Shown here: piece by piece, positions 37,865-45,326 of the stretch
Numbering within the stretch: the stretch's first letter is position 1
Layout: every line of letters starts with the position of its first letter
Assembly (NCBI RefSeq): GCF_001307155.1
Contig: NZ_CP012830.1
Span: forward strand, 4,648,501-4,712,500
Direction: 5' to 3'
Source of the DNA: Pseudomonas fluorescens
GTDB lineage: Bacteria > Pseudomonadota > Gammaproteobacteria > Pseudomonadales > Pseudomonadaceae
DNA length: 64,000 nt
The notes under the pieces: generated by a model
Told to the model about the DNA's origin: nothing
What the model saw: only the letters and a program-made list of their open reading frames with translations
The model's database searches: none
Made by a program: the position numbers and the translations under genes

Positions 37865-37890
37865 TACGCCACGCAGGCAAGCGTGGCGTA
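37865..37890 (+). terminator. Hairpin after the porin gene
   Basis: TACGCCACGC (37865-37874), loop AGGCAA, GCGTGGCGTA (37881-37890) gives a perfect 10-bp stem 20 bases after the porin stop. Only a weak T-rich tail (GCCGTTTGTCTTCT) follows. It is the likely end of the iol/transport transcript. The remaining bases to 38169 hold no ORF or repeat that I recognise. Confidence 0.6.
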
Positions 37891-38169
37891 GCCGTTTGTC
37901 TTCTATATACAGCCGCTCGATTGAATTTCTTGCTATAAACGCACTCCGATAAGCGCCTCAAAGCTTGCCATAGAGCAATTTAAGGGCTGTGTCGGACAAA
38001 TTCCCTGTCTTTTCAGTTGCTGAGGTTGCAAGTCGGCCTTAGACTGCCGCCCCTCGTAAATTGAGTGCCGGGTGGCGCTTGGAATGTACGGCGCCTTTCC
38101 GAGGCCTTGCGGGTCGACCGGAAAGCTCCCTGATTCGCCTTAATGCACGTATTTTTTATAGAGAAATCA

Positions 38170-38574
38170 ATGACAAAGGAAAAGTTGCTGGCCATGCCGG
38201 CGGATGACTACATGAATGCCGAGCAACAGGCTTTTTTCACCGAGCTGCTGCAAGCCATGAAAGTGGAAACCCACGAGCGCATCGAACAGAACCGCATCGC
38301 CATTGAGAGCCTGGATACCCCGGCTGACCCGGCTGACGCGGCTTCGGTCGAAGAAGAGCGCACCTGGCTGGTCAACGCCATTGATCGCGATCAGCGCATG
38401 CTGCCTCAGCTGGAACGAGCGCTGGAACGTATCGGCGACGACACTTTTGGCTGGTGCGACGACAGCGGCGAGCCAATCGGCCTGAAACGCCTGCTGATCA
38501 GCCCGACCACCAAGTACTGCATCGAAGCTCAAGAGCGTCACGAGCAAATCGACAAGCACCAGCGTCAGGCCTGA
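38170..38574 (+). CDS. TraR/DksA-family regulator with incomplete zinc finger
   Basis: A 134-residue DksA-like protein. The coiled-coil region keeps the acidic tip (DPADAASVEEE, with Asp and Ala at the positions of E. coli DksA Asp74 and Ala76). The C-terminal globular part has FGWCDDSGEPIG and TTKYCIEAQERHE. Only two of the four zinc Cys remain (the second of each CxxC pair is replaced by Ser and Gln), as in zinc-independent DksA2-type paralogues. It probably binds RNA polymerase through the secondary channel and acts with ppGpp. A single gene, followed by a REP element. Confidence 0.87.
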   Translation: MTKEKLLAMPADDYMNAEQQAFFTELLQAMKVETHERIEQNRIAIESLDTPADPADAASVEEERTWLVNAIDRDQRMLPQLERALERIGDDTFGWCDDSGEPIGLKRLLISPTTKYCIEAQERHEQIDKHQRQA

Positions 38575-38590
38575 TTCAGTAGCGCCCATT

Positions 38591-38649
38591 CGCGGGCAAG
38601 CCCGTTCCCACAGGTCACACTTCACCTGAGGGAGCAGGTTTGCCCGCGA
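38591..38649. repeat. Short REP-like inverted repeat, family B variant
   Basis: CGCGGGCAAGCCCGTTCCCA and the opposite arm GGGAGCAGGTTTGCCCGCG, with about 17 bases between. It lies after the DksA-like gene and may act as a terminator. Confidence 0.8.
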
Positions 38650-38788
38650 AGCTTTTTGCCGCCCGGAAAATATCCCCGCACTTCTATTGATCTGCTGCAA
38701 GCACCGCGACTAATGGACCATAGATAATGGCCTTCTAGTGGCGCTTAATGCTGACACAACAAATAGAAAACGCAGTGGGGTAACGAAC

Positions 38789-40399
38789 ATGGCACGCGAC
38801 GGATCTTTGGCTGGCGCAGCGGCGCAATCACGGGTTTCACCCAAGACGGATGCGCGCTGGTTGATGCCTGCGCTGCAAAGCGCCGCCTTGATGCTGTTGC
38901 TGTGCGCCTTGGCACTCGGCGGCTGGCCGCTTTACCTCTGTTTACCGGTGGCGGTGCTGATTATCTGGCTGCCCCGCCTGCGTTCGCGGGCAATCGTCGA
39001 CGTTCCCGTCGCCGACGCGTCCAGTGCGATCACCGAACTGACCCGCGATCTGTCCTATTCCACCAGTCATAACGCGTTGTCTGCCGCTGGCGTGGCCTAT
39101 TCGGTCAAGCAACTGGCCGGCAAACTGCAGTCGCAACTCGATGCCGCCGCGCAAATCGTCAGCAGTGCCGAAGTCATGATCGGGACTGAGAAGGCGACCT
39201 CACAACTCAGCCAGCAAGCCTTGAGCGCCGCCAGCGAAGCCCACCAAAGCAGTGTCCTGGGGAGCACCGTACTGGCCGAATCCATCACGCGAATGCACCA
39301 GCTCAGTGTGCGCGCCAACGACAGTCGCGAGCTGATCGAAGCCCTGAGTGTGCGCAGTGAAGACATCCAGCGAGTGACGCTGGTGATCCAGACGATCGCC
39401 AGCCAGACCAATCTACTGGCGCTGAACGCGGCGATTGAGGCGGCGCGGGCCGGAGAGCATGGCCGTGGCTTTGCAGTGGTTGCCGATGAAGTTCGCGGCC
39501 TGGCCGGGCGCACTGCAACCGCTACGGGAGAGGTCGGGTTGATGGTGGCCGACATCCAGCAGCGCACAGCGCAGGTGGTCGAGCAGATCCGTCAGTTGTC
39601 CAGCGACCTGAACAGCGGTGTCGAGCAAGTCGAGCACACCGGGCAACAATTGCAAAACATTGCCCGACTGGCCGCCGGGGTTGAAGCCCAGGTCGGTGAG
39701 ATCGCCAGTGGTTCCAGTAACAATCACCAACAACTGGACAGTCTGTTTCATGCCGTCGAACAGATGCGCAGCGATCTGGCAGTCAGTGATCAGCAAACCC
39801 GGCACCTGGCGCAAGCGGCGGTGCAAATGGAGGGGCAGGCCGAGACCATCAGTGAACGCCTCGCCGAGGTCGGACTGGACGACTACCACCAACGGATCTA
39901 TGACCTGGCACGCGAAGGTGCCAGTCAGATCGCTGAGCGTTTCGCGCAGGACATCGACCAGGGGCGCATCAGTCTGGAGGACCTGTTCGACCGCAACTAT
40001 CAGGCAATTCCCAACACGGCGCCGACCAAGTTCCAGACCCGTTTTGATCGCTACGCCGATCAGGTGCTGCCGGGGATACAGGAACCCTTGCTCAAGCGTC
40101 ATGAAGGTCTGGTGTTTGCGATCGCCTGCACCCAGCAAGGCTACGTACCGACACACAATGCGATCTTCAGTCAGCCGCTGACCGGCGACGTAGATATCGA
40201 CGCGTTGCAGAACCGCACCAAACGCAAATTCAGTGACCGTACCGGTATTCGCTGTGGCAGCCATCAACAGCCTGTATTACTTCAGACCTATACTCGTGAT
40301 ACGGGCGAATTGATGCATGACTTGTCGGTTCCGATCATGCTCAAAGGGCGGCATTGGGGTGGACTGCGGTTGGGTTACAAACCTGAAAGCCCACGGTAA
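38789..40399 (+). CDS. Methyl-accepting chemotaxis protein with C-terminal sensor-like region
   Basis: A 536-residue chemoreceptor. Two closely spaced hydrophobic segments (about residues 26-60) form a membrane hairpin, with no periplasmic domain between them. The signalling tip is canonical (IASQTNLLALNAAIEAARAG, then EHGRGFAVVADEVRGLA). After the methylation helices, a C-terminal domain of about 150 residues (from GLDDYHQRIYDLAREGA to GGLRLGY) looks like a Cache/PAS-type module (YVPTHNAIFSQ, LMHDLSVPIMLKGRHWG). The sensing module is thus probably cytoplasmic. The ATG at 38789 follows GTGGGG; the ORF start at 38738 lacks a site. Confidence 0.88.
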   Translation: MARDGSLAGAAAQSRVSPKTDARWLMPALQSAALMLLLCALALGGWPLYLCLPVAVLIIWLPRLRSRAIVDVPVADASSAITELTRDLSYSTSHNALSAAGVAYSVKQLAGKLQSQLDAAAQIVSSAEVMIGTEKATSQLSQQALSAASEAHQSSVLGSTVLAESITRMHQLSVRANDSRELIEALSVRSEDIQRVTLVIQTIASQTNLLALNAAIEAARAGEHGRGFAVVADEVRGLAGRTATATGEVGLMVADIQQRTAQVVEQIRQLSSDLNSGVEQVEHTGQQLQNIARLAAGVEAQVGEIASGSSNNHQQLDSLFHAVEQMRSDLAVSDQQTRHLAQAAVQMEGQAETISERLAEVGLDDYHQRIYDLAREGASQIAERFAQDIDQGRISLEDLFDRNYQAIPNTAPTKFQTRFDRYADQVLPGIQEPLLKRHEGLVFAIACTQQGYVPTHNAIFSQPLTGDVDIDALQNRTKRKFSDRTGIRCGSHQQPVLLQTYTRDTGELMHDLSVPIMLKGRHWGGLRLGYKPESPR

Positions 40400-40534
40400 G
40401 GCTGGTCCCGGGGACATGTGATTGTTACCGGTTATGCAAGGAAATTGTGCAGGCAGGCGGCTATTTCCAGTGAGCGGGACTCATTAACATTTCTACATTG
40501 TTAGGAAGCTAATGAAAAATTCCGAGGTGCTCTC

Positions 40535-40738
40535 ATGCAAAGCAAAGTCGATGTGGCGGTGATGATTGGCAGTGGCGTGCCTGCCGGATTGCGGGCAGCG
40601 GGGCAAAGCGTGTGCTGGGTCGTCTTGCTCAATGGCGAGCAACGTGGCACTGCATTCTCAAGCCGTAATGAGGCCGAGGAATGTAAAGCTGCCTGGTTGG
40701 CGCAACTGAACGCCGAAAAGCCCGACAGCCTGCATTAA
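40535..40738 (+). CDS. Small conserved-looking protein of unknown function (67 aa)
   Basis: A 67-residue protein with a GAGGTG site 6 bases before the ATG. The central part (VCWVVLLNGEQRGTAFSSRNEAEECKAAW) is like a short beta-strand pair followed by a helix, as in small DUF2188-like folds. Function unknown. It stands alone between the chemoreceptor and a convergent gene. Confidence 0.6.
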   Translation: MQSKVDVAVMIGSGVPAGLRAAGQSVCWVVLLNGEQRGTAFSSRNEAEECKAAWLAQLNAEKPDSLH

Positions 40739-40780
40739 ATCGTTTTCGCTAATGAGTCTGCTCAAGTCGCGACCTGTCGA

Positions 40781-41011
40781 TCAGGCTTTCAGTGCGCCTC
40801 CATCAACAGCAAGCTTCAACGCTTTGGCAGATTCCATGGCCGCGGCTGCAGCGACGTCCGTGGTTTTGAACCAACGGTCTTTCTCGACCTGGTGGTAAGT
40901 CACGGTGGTCAGCGGCGGCTTGGCGCGCATTACAATGACAGCCTGGAATTCGCCGTCGACTTCTCTGGCTTCGCCCCAAATAAAAAATTCGCCGATATCA
41001 AATTCCGTCAC
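40781..41011 (-). CDS. Small unknown protein (76 aa), GTG start
   Basis: A 76-residue protein with a GTG start and an AAGGGAAGG site upstream on the minus strand. Sequence MTEFDIGEFFIWGEAREVDG, then AVIVMRAKPPLTTVTYHQVE and an Ala-rich C-terminal helix. No family recognised. Good codon composition on this strand supports it over the overlapping + strand ORFs. Confidence 0.6.
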   Translation of the reverse strand: MTEFDIGEFFIWGEAREVDGEFQAVIVMRAKPPLTTVTYHQVEKDRWFKTTDVAAAAAMESAKALKLAVDGGALKA

Positions 41012-41170
41012 GTACGCCTTCCCTTGGAAATTATTCTGTTGTTTTCAACGCAGCCCGCCGAAGGGGCTGAGTTTCAATGGTCGGGCAGTATGGCAGTTGT
41101 TGCTTGCTGGCGGCGCAGTTAAGTCATCGGTGTGACGAAACGACAGTGCAGGCAAACACCATCCGGGGTG

Positions 41171-41362
41171 TCAGAAGCGGGTTTCGAGGTTTCTGGCGAG
41201 GGCGCAGGCTTCGTTGTGGTCACCACGGAAGCCTCTTACACGACCTGTAGCGGTTTCTTTGATATGGAAAAAGCGCTTACCCGCCAGAACCACCTGATAA
41301 CGCAGGTGAGGGCTATAGGTCGGGGTGTTTGTGTGCTGGGCGGGGAGGGTCAGCGTGCTCAT
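41171..41362 (-). CDS. Small unknown protein (63 aa)
   Basis: A 63-residue protein starting MSTLTLPAQHTNTP. A core VVLAGKRFFHIKETATGRVRG is followed by HNEACALARNLE. The ATG at 41362 follows AAAGGA at a suitable distance; the longer start at 41398 has no such site. Resembles short DUF2188-like beta-alpha proteins common in Pseudomonas. Function unknown. Confidence 0.6.
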   Translation of the reverse strand: MSTLTLPAQHTNTPTYSPHLRYQVVLAGKRFFHIKETATGRVRGFRGDHNEACALARNLETRF

Positions 41363-41382
41363 ATGAATTCCTTTTCTATGGT

Positions 41383-41515
41383 TTGCCGACGGATACACGT
41401 CGCTTTAGGTAGTCTAGGGGCGCATGGCTGCTCTAGAATCGCCTCCACGGGTTGGAGGTTCATGCTTATCTAAAGCAATTTTTTTCTGGCGATATGTCAG
41501 AAAAGTGCTTTTTTT
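41383..41515 (+). ncRNA. Candidate small RNA with strong intrinsic terminator
   Basis: A + strand unit in the 411-base gap 41363-41773. A possible sigma70 promoter is TTGCCG (41383-41388), 17 bases, TAGGTA (41406-41411). A hairpin CCTCCA-CGGG-TTGGAGG follows near 41442-41458. A long terminator comes last: arms AAAGCA...TTTTCTG (41472-41488) and CAGAAAA...TGCTTT (41498-41511) with seven T at 41509-41515. No annotated + strand gene lies upstream to need this terminator, so a transcript of about 95-100 nt is suggested. Unverified. Confidence 0.35.
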
Positions 41516-41773
41516 AAGGAGTTTTCTCCCTAAAGTAGATAGTCCAGTATTCTCTGGCCGTTAGAAGGGCGATTTCCTTCAGCATCTGACGACCGCCAGG
41601 GAAGACGGGAGGATGGGCACTCCAGTAGTCTTTTCCTACCCTGCGATGAAGGAGCTTTCTGCTCGCTTCACGATTTCAGCTTGGGTCATTGTTGCGACAT
41701 TTTCGGTATGACCGTTTTTCTGCTGCCTGTTTTTTCTGCAGGTAGCGTCATTTTCAGATGTGGGGATGTTTCC

Positions 41774-42244
41774 TTGGCAGTAAGTAATCTCGATATGCAT
41801 GCTTTGTTTGTGCTGGGTGATCTGCGCGCAAAGCTGGTCAAACAGTTTCAATCACGTTTCGTTTACATCACCGAGCAGACCCCTGAAGGTATTTACGTCG
41901 CCGAGATCGACACCGAGTCGGCGCTGGTGGTGGACGACAAGCCTCGCCTGGAACTCAAGGTCGGCGATCATTTCCGCGCAGCGGTATTGCCGAGTCGCGA
42001 AGGTGGGAAATTCGAAATCAAGTTTCGCGAGATCAAACTGACGGTCTACGGCCTCGGTGATTACGCATTTGTGACCACGGCAGACGGCCACGCCATTCTG
42101 TTCAAGGAAGGCCATAGCGTAGTGACGGTGTTTGCTGCTCACCAACAGCTACAGGAAGGCCTGACCAAAACCTTGAAAGCGGTAACCGGCAAAGCTGCCA
42201 AGTGGCGCAAGGGCGAGCTCATAACGTTCAAGGCCAGCGAATAA
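41774..42244 (+). CDS. Conserved-looking protein of unknown function (about 156 aa)
   Basis: A soluble protein with alternating beta strands: FQSRFVYITEQTPEGIYVAEID, ALVVDDKPRLELKVGDHFRA, FREIKLTVYGLGDYAFVTT and GHAILFKEGHSVVTVF. The C-terminal end is Lys-rich. I favour the TTG start at 41774 (AVSNLDMHALF) because GGGGA lies just upstream. The ATG at 41795 is an alternative with no ribosome-binding site. The stop abuts the next ATG (TAAATG), so the two genes are coupled. Family not recognised. Confidence 0.65.
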   Translation: MAVSNLDMHALFVLGDLRAKLVKQFQSRFVYITEQTPEGIYVAEIDTESALVVDDKPRLELKVGDHFRAAVLPSREGGKFEIKFREIKLTVYGLGDYAFVTTADGHAILFKEGHSVVTVFAAHQQLQEGLTKTLKAVTGKAAKWRKGELITFKASE

Positions 42245-42448
42245 ATGAGCCTGTCCCGGGCCGACTTCCATGAGCAAAACCTCGACAGTGCTCGTGCACA
42301 AGCCCAGCGCCTGTTCGCTCAGAGGGCTGTTCTGCAGGGCGCCTGGCTAAGCTGGGTGGCATCGCAGATCTACACCTTGCGTCCGGCGGAGTACGCCAGC
42401 ATGGTGCGAAGGGAGTTGCAGCACTTGCAGGACTCTTCTGAAAGTTGA
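42245..42448 (+). CDS. Small unknown protein coupled to the upstream gene (67 aa)
   Basis: A 67-residue, largely helical protein (FHEQNLDSARAQAQRLFAQR, then GAWLSWVASQIYTLRPAEYASM). The ATG directly follows the stop of the preceding gene, and GGGCGAG in that gene may serve as the site. No known domain recognised. The pair is probably one functional unit. Confidence 0.6.
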   Translation: MSLSRADFHEQNLDSARAQAQRLFAQRAVLQGAWLSWVASQIYTLRPAEYASMVRRELQHLQDSSES

Positions 42449-42480
42449 TCGTTGGACCTCGAACGCACAAACCTCTACTA

Positions 42481-42494
42481 CAGTCAGTTGACTG
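42481..42494. promoter_or_regulatory. Palindrome upstream of the OpuAC-type binding protein gene
   Basis: CAGTCA-GT-TGACTG is a 14-bp dyad 74 bases before the ATG at 42568. It is a candidate operator for this gene; the regulator is unknown. Confidence 0.35.
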
Positions 42495-42567
42495 AGTATT
42501 CGCAGGTGCGCGGCCTTTGTGCGCAAAGCCGTCCTGCCATGGCTGTGAACAGCACGAGGTGCAACGC

Positions 42568-43581
42568 ATGAAAGGGTTTCGACTGCTACTGGGAAGTCTG
42601 CTAGCCACTGTTGGTTTGTTGGTGTCGCCCGTGACCGTAATGGCCGCCCCGGCGCCGATCCACTTCGCTGACCTGAACTGGGAAAGCGGCAGTCTGATCA
42701 CCGACATTTTGCGGATCATTGTCGAGAAGGGTTACGGCCTGCCGACCGATACCTTGCCGGGCACCACCATCACCCTGGAAACTGCGCTGGCCAACAATGA
42801 CATTCAGGTCATTGGCGAAGAGTGGGCCGGTCGCAGTCCGGTCTGGGTCAAGGCCGAGGCTGAAGGCAAGGTGGCGAGTATCGGCGATACGGTCAAAGGC
42901 GCAACCGAAGGCTGGTGGGTGCCGGAATACGTGATCAAGGGCGATCCGGCCAAAGGCATCAAGCCATTGGCGCCGGACTTGCGCAGCGTGTCGGACTTGC
43001 CGCGCTACAAGGATGTCTTCAGCGATCCGGAAAGCCCCGGCAAGGGACGTTTTCTCAATAGCCCGATCGGCTGGACCTCGGAAGTGGTCAACAAGCAGAA
43101 GCTCAAGGCCTATGGCCTGACGGACAGCTATGTGAATTTTCGCAGCGGTTCCGGCGCGGCGCTGGACGCAGAGATCACCTCGTCCATTCGCCGTGGCAAG
43201 CCGGTGCTGTTTTATTACTGGTCGCCAACGCCATTGCTCGGACGCTTCAAGCTGATTCAACTGGAAGAGCCGCCGTTCGATGCCGAGGCCTGGAAAACCC
43301 TGACCGATGCCGATAACCCCAATCCAAAACCAACACGCTCGCTGCCCTCGAAACTGTCGATTGGGGTGTCTGCACCTTTCCAGAAACAGTATCCGCAGGT
43401 GACTGAGTTTTTCAGTAAGGTTGATCTGCCTATCGGGCCTCTGAACAAGGCCCTGGCCGAAATCAGCGAGAAGCACACCGCGCCGCGCCAGGCAGCCGAA
43501 GCCTTCATGAAGGCGCACCCGGAGGTCTGGCGGGCCTGGCTTCCCAAGGATGTCGCAGACAAGGTCTCTGCAAGTCTGTAG
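42568..43581 (+). CDS. OpuAC/ProX-type ABC transporter substrate-binding protein
   Basis: A 337-residue periplasmic protein. The signal peptide ends near VMAAPA (about residue 27). The mature part has features of the glycine-betaine/choline-binding group: ESGSLITDILRIIVEKGYG, IGEEWAGRSPVW, TEGWWVPEYVIKGDP, LNSPIGWTS, and the aromatic-rich LFYYWSPTPLLG, which could contribute to a cation-pi cage. The ligand could be a quaternary ammonium compound or related molecule. No permease or ATPase gene is adjacent, so it must share another transporter. A CGAGGTG site precedes the ATG. Confidence 0.83.
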   Translation: MKGFRLLLGSLLATVGLLVSPVTVMAAPAPIHFADLNWESGSLITDILRIIVEKGYGLPTDTLPGTTITLETALANNDIQVIGEEWAGRSPVWVKAEAEGKVASIGDTVKGATEGWWVPEYVIKGDPAKGIKPLAPDLRSVSDLPRYKDVFSDPESPGKGRFLNSPIGWTSEVVNKQKLKAYGLTDSYVNFRSGSGAALDAEITSSIRRGKPVLFYYWSPTPLLGRFKLIQLEEPPFDAEAWKTLTDADNPNPKPTRSLPSKLSIGVSAPFQKQYPQVTEFFSKVDLPIGPLNKALAEISEKHTAPRQAAEAFMKAHPEVWRAWLPKDVADKVSASL

Positions 43582-43720
43582 GGTACCCGGTCGATCAATG
43601 AACGGTCAGAGCTCAGGCGAATTTTATGCGGCGTGACTGCAACATTGTCGTGGAACAACGCACTGACAAAAAGTCTGGTCTAGGCTGTTTCTTCTGCCAT
43701 CGATTCCCGGAACCCTGCTC

Positions 43721-44158
43721 ATGACGTTTGTGCTTGCTCAATGGATCGTCGCCGCGTTTGTGCTGATCAGCCTGATTCATTTGTACTGGGCGCTCGGCGG
43801 TCGTTGGGCCATTGACGCCGTTGTGCCGCAGGTACAAGGCGGCGCAGGGGAGGGGCTGCGGCCGGCTTTCAGACCTTCTGCACTGGGAACCCTGGCGGTG
43901 GCTGTCGGGTTGTTGCTGATTGCCCTGATGGTGTGCCTGAGAGTTGGCCTGTTTGTGCCGGCAGTCGGGCACTGGTCGATGCAATGGCTGATCAGTGCAG
44001 TTGCCTTGCTGATGTTTGCCCGCGCGATTGGTGATTCGAATCTTGTCGGCTTTTTCAAGGAACAGGCCGGGTCGAAGTTCGCGCGCCTCGACACCTGGGC
44101 CTATTCACCGCTGTGTGTGGTGTTGGGGGCGGGGTTGTTGGCCGTTGCGTGGGGGTGA
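43721..44158 (+). CDS. DUF3995 family membrane protein
   Basis: A 145-residue protein with four hydrophobic segments (about residues 7-25, 55-75, 88-102 and 124-142) and the LIHLYWALGGRWAI motif near the N-terminus that marks DUF3995. Inner membrane; function unknown. It is followed by a good intrinsic terminator and is convergent with the antiporter operon. Confidence 0.8.
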   Translation: MTFVLAQWIVAAFVLISLIHLYWALGGRWAIDAVVPQVQGGAGEGLRPAFRPSALGTLAVAVGLLLIALMVCLRVGLFVPAVGHWSMQWLISAVALLMFARAIGDSNLVGFFKEQAGSKFARLDTWAYSPLCVVLGAGLLAVAWG

Positions 44159-44172
44159 GTTCTAATCTTCAG

Positions 44173-44193
44173 GATCGCAGGCTGCGATCTTTT
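44173..44193 (+). terminator. Intrinsic terminator after the DUF3995 gene
   Basis: GATCGCA (44173-44179), loop GGC, TGCGATC (44183-44189), then TTTT. It is oriented for the + strand and lies between converging genes. Confidence 0.7.
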
Positions 44194-44197
44194 CGGC

Positions 44198-44566
44198 TCA
44201 ACGCTCGCTTTCTGTCCGTCGACTGCTGACCTCAGCCGGCACATCATCCCCGGCCATGCGCTTGCGGAACAACGCCGCACGCGCCAGCAGCAGGGTGGTG
44301 ACCGGCATGGTGATCGACAGCAGTATCGGGATCAGCCAGGCGTGCAACACCGGACTCGACTGGAGTGCCGAGAAAAAGATGATCGACGCCAGCGCCACGC
44401 ACCAGGCGCCCAAGGTCGAGGCCAAAGCCGGTGGGTGCATGCGTTGGAAGTAGTCCTTCAAGCGCAGCAGGCCGATGGCACCGATCAACGCGAACAGGCT
44501 GCTGGCCACCAGCAGGATCGCCACCGGGATCTCGACCCACAAAGACAACTGACCCAGCTCATTCAT
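44198..44566 (-). CDS. mrpG: Multisubunit cation/proton antiporter subunit G
   Basis: A 122-residue membrane protein of the MnhG/PhaG family with three transmembrane segments. The middle motif RLKDYFQRMHPPALASTLG is typical. It is the last gene of the six-gene antiporter operon, and overlaps subunit F by 4 bases. Confidence 0.92.
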   Translation of the reverse strand: MNELGQLSLWVEIPVAILLVASSLFALIGAIGLLRLKDYFQRMHPPALASTLGAWCVALASIIFFSALQSSPVLHAWLIPILLSITMPVTTLLLARAALFRKRMAGDDVPAEVSSRRTESER

Positions 44567-44841
44567 TCGATCACCTCGCCACGCAACAGGAATTTCGCCA
44601 GGGCAAACGAGCCGACGAAGCCGAACAGCGCGATCAGCAGCGCCGCTTCGAAGTAGGTGTCACTGGCATAGCGGACCCCCAGCACCAGCATCATCAGCAT
44701 GGCGAGGATATACAGGTAATCCAGCGCCAGAACCCGGTCCTGTGCCGATGGACCTTTGAACAGGCGAATCAGCGTCAGTCCCATCGCCAGCGAGAAAATG
44801 AACAGGCTGAACAGAACCGCATTCGAGAGCAGGGCACTCAT
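44563..44841 (-). CDS. mrpF: Multisubunit cation/proton antiporter subunit F
   Basis: A 92-residue membrane protein with three helices and the family motif RLFKGPSAQDRVLALDYLY. It overlaps its neighbours on both sides by 4 bases (ATGA junctions). Confidence 0.92.
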   Translation of the reverse strand: MSALLSNAVLFSLFIFSLAMGLTLIRLFKGPSAQDRVLALDYLYILAMLMMLVLGVRYASDTYFEAALLIALFGFVGSFALAKFLLRGEVIE

Positions 44842-45326
44842 TCGAAAATCTCCATCAAGGGGCGCTCATAAGTCGCCTTGAAGTGCTGGATGAAGTGCGC
44901 TTCGTCATCCAGATCGAACACATGCAACAGCAAAATGCTGCGATCCAGCGCCAGTTCCGACCAGACCGTACCGGGAATCACCGTGGTGATCATCGACAGC
45001 GCCGCGAGGCCGTTGGCGTCACGCAGGTCCAGCGGCACCTTGATGAACGTCGAGTGTGGCGGCCGTCGCCCGGCGTTCAACACGCCCCAGGCGACGGCGA
45101 GGTTGGACGCCAACACGTCACACCCGACCAGGAAGATCAGGCGCAGGATTACCCCGGGACGACGAATACGGATCGGCAGCGGTCGCAGCTTGCGCATCAT
45201 CAGTGGTGCGCAAAAACCCAGTATCGCACCCAGTAGCAGGTTGCCCGGGCTGATGGACTGGTTCAGCACCAGCCACAGCAGCCAAAGGGCCAACGACAAC
45301 CAGGGGGCAGGGAACAGACGTTTCAT
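44838..45326 (-). CDS. mrpE: Multisubunit cation/proton antiporter subunit E
   Basis: A 162-residue protein with two N-terminal hydrophobic segments, including LWLLWLVLNQSISPGNLLLG, and a cytoplasmic C-terminal part (LSMITTVIPGTVWSELALD, then LLLHVFDLDDE), as in MnhE. The ATG at 45326 overlaps the subunit D stop; the longer ORF to 45635 runs antisense-frame through subunit D and is not used. Confidence 0.92.
   Translation of the reverse strand: MKRLFPAPWLSLALWLLWLVLNQSISPGNLLLGAILGFCAPLMMRKLRPLPIRIRRPGVILRLIFLVGCDVLASNLAVAWGVLNAGRRPPHSTFIKVPLDLRDANGLAALSMITTVIPGTVWSELALDRSILLLHVFDLDDEAHFIQHFKATYERPLMEIFE

Noticed and set aside
41132..41473. Plus-strand ORF of 113 codons
   Set aside because: No ribosome-binding site; it overlaps a better-supported small gene on the minus strand and the candidate small RNA.
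41636..41851. Minus-strand ORF of 71 codons
   Set aside because: It overlaps the start of the plus-strand gene at 41774, has no ribosome-binding site and no recognisable product.
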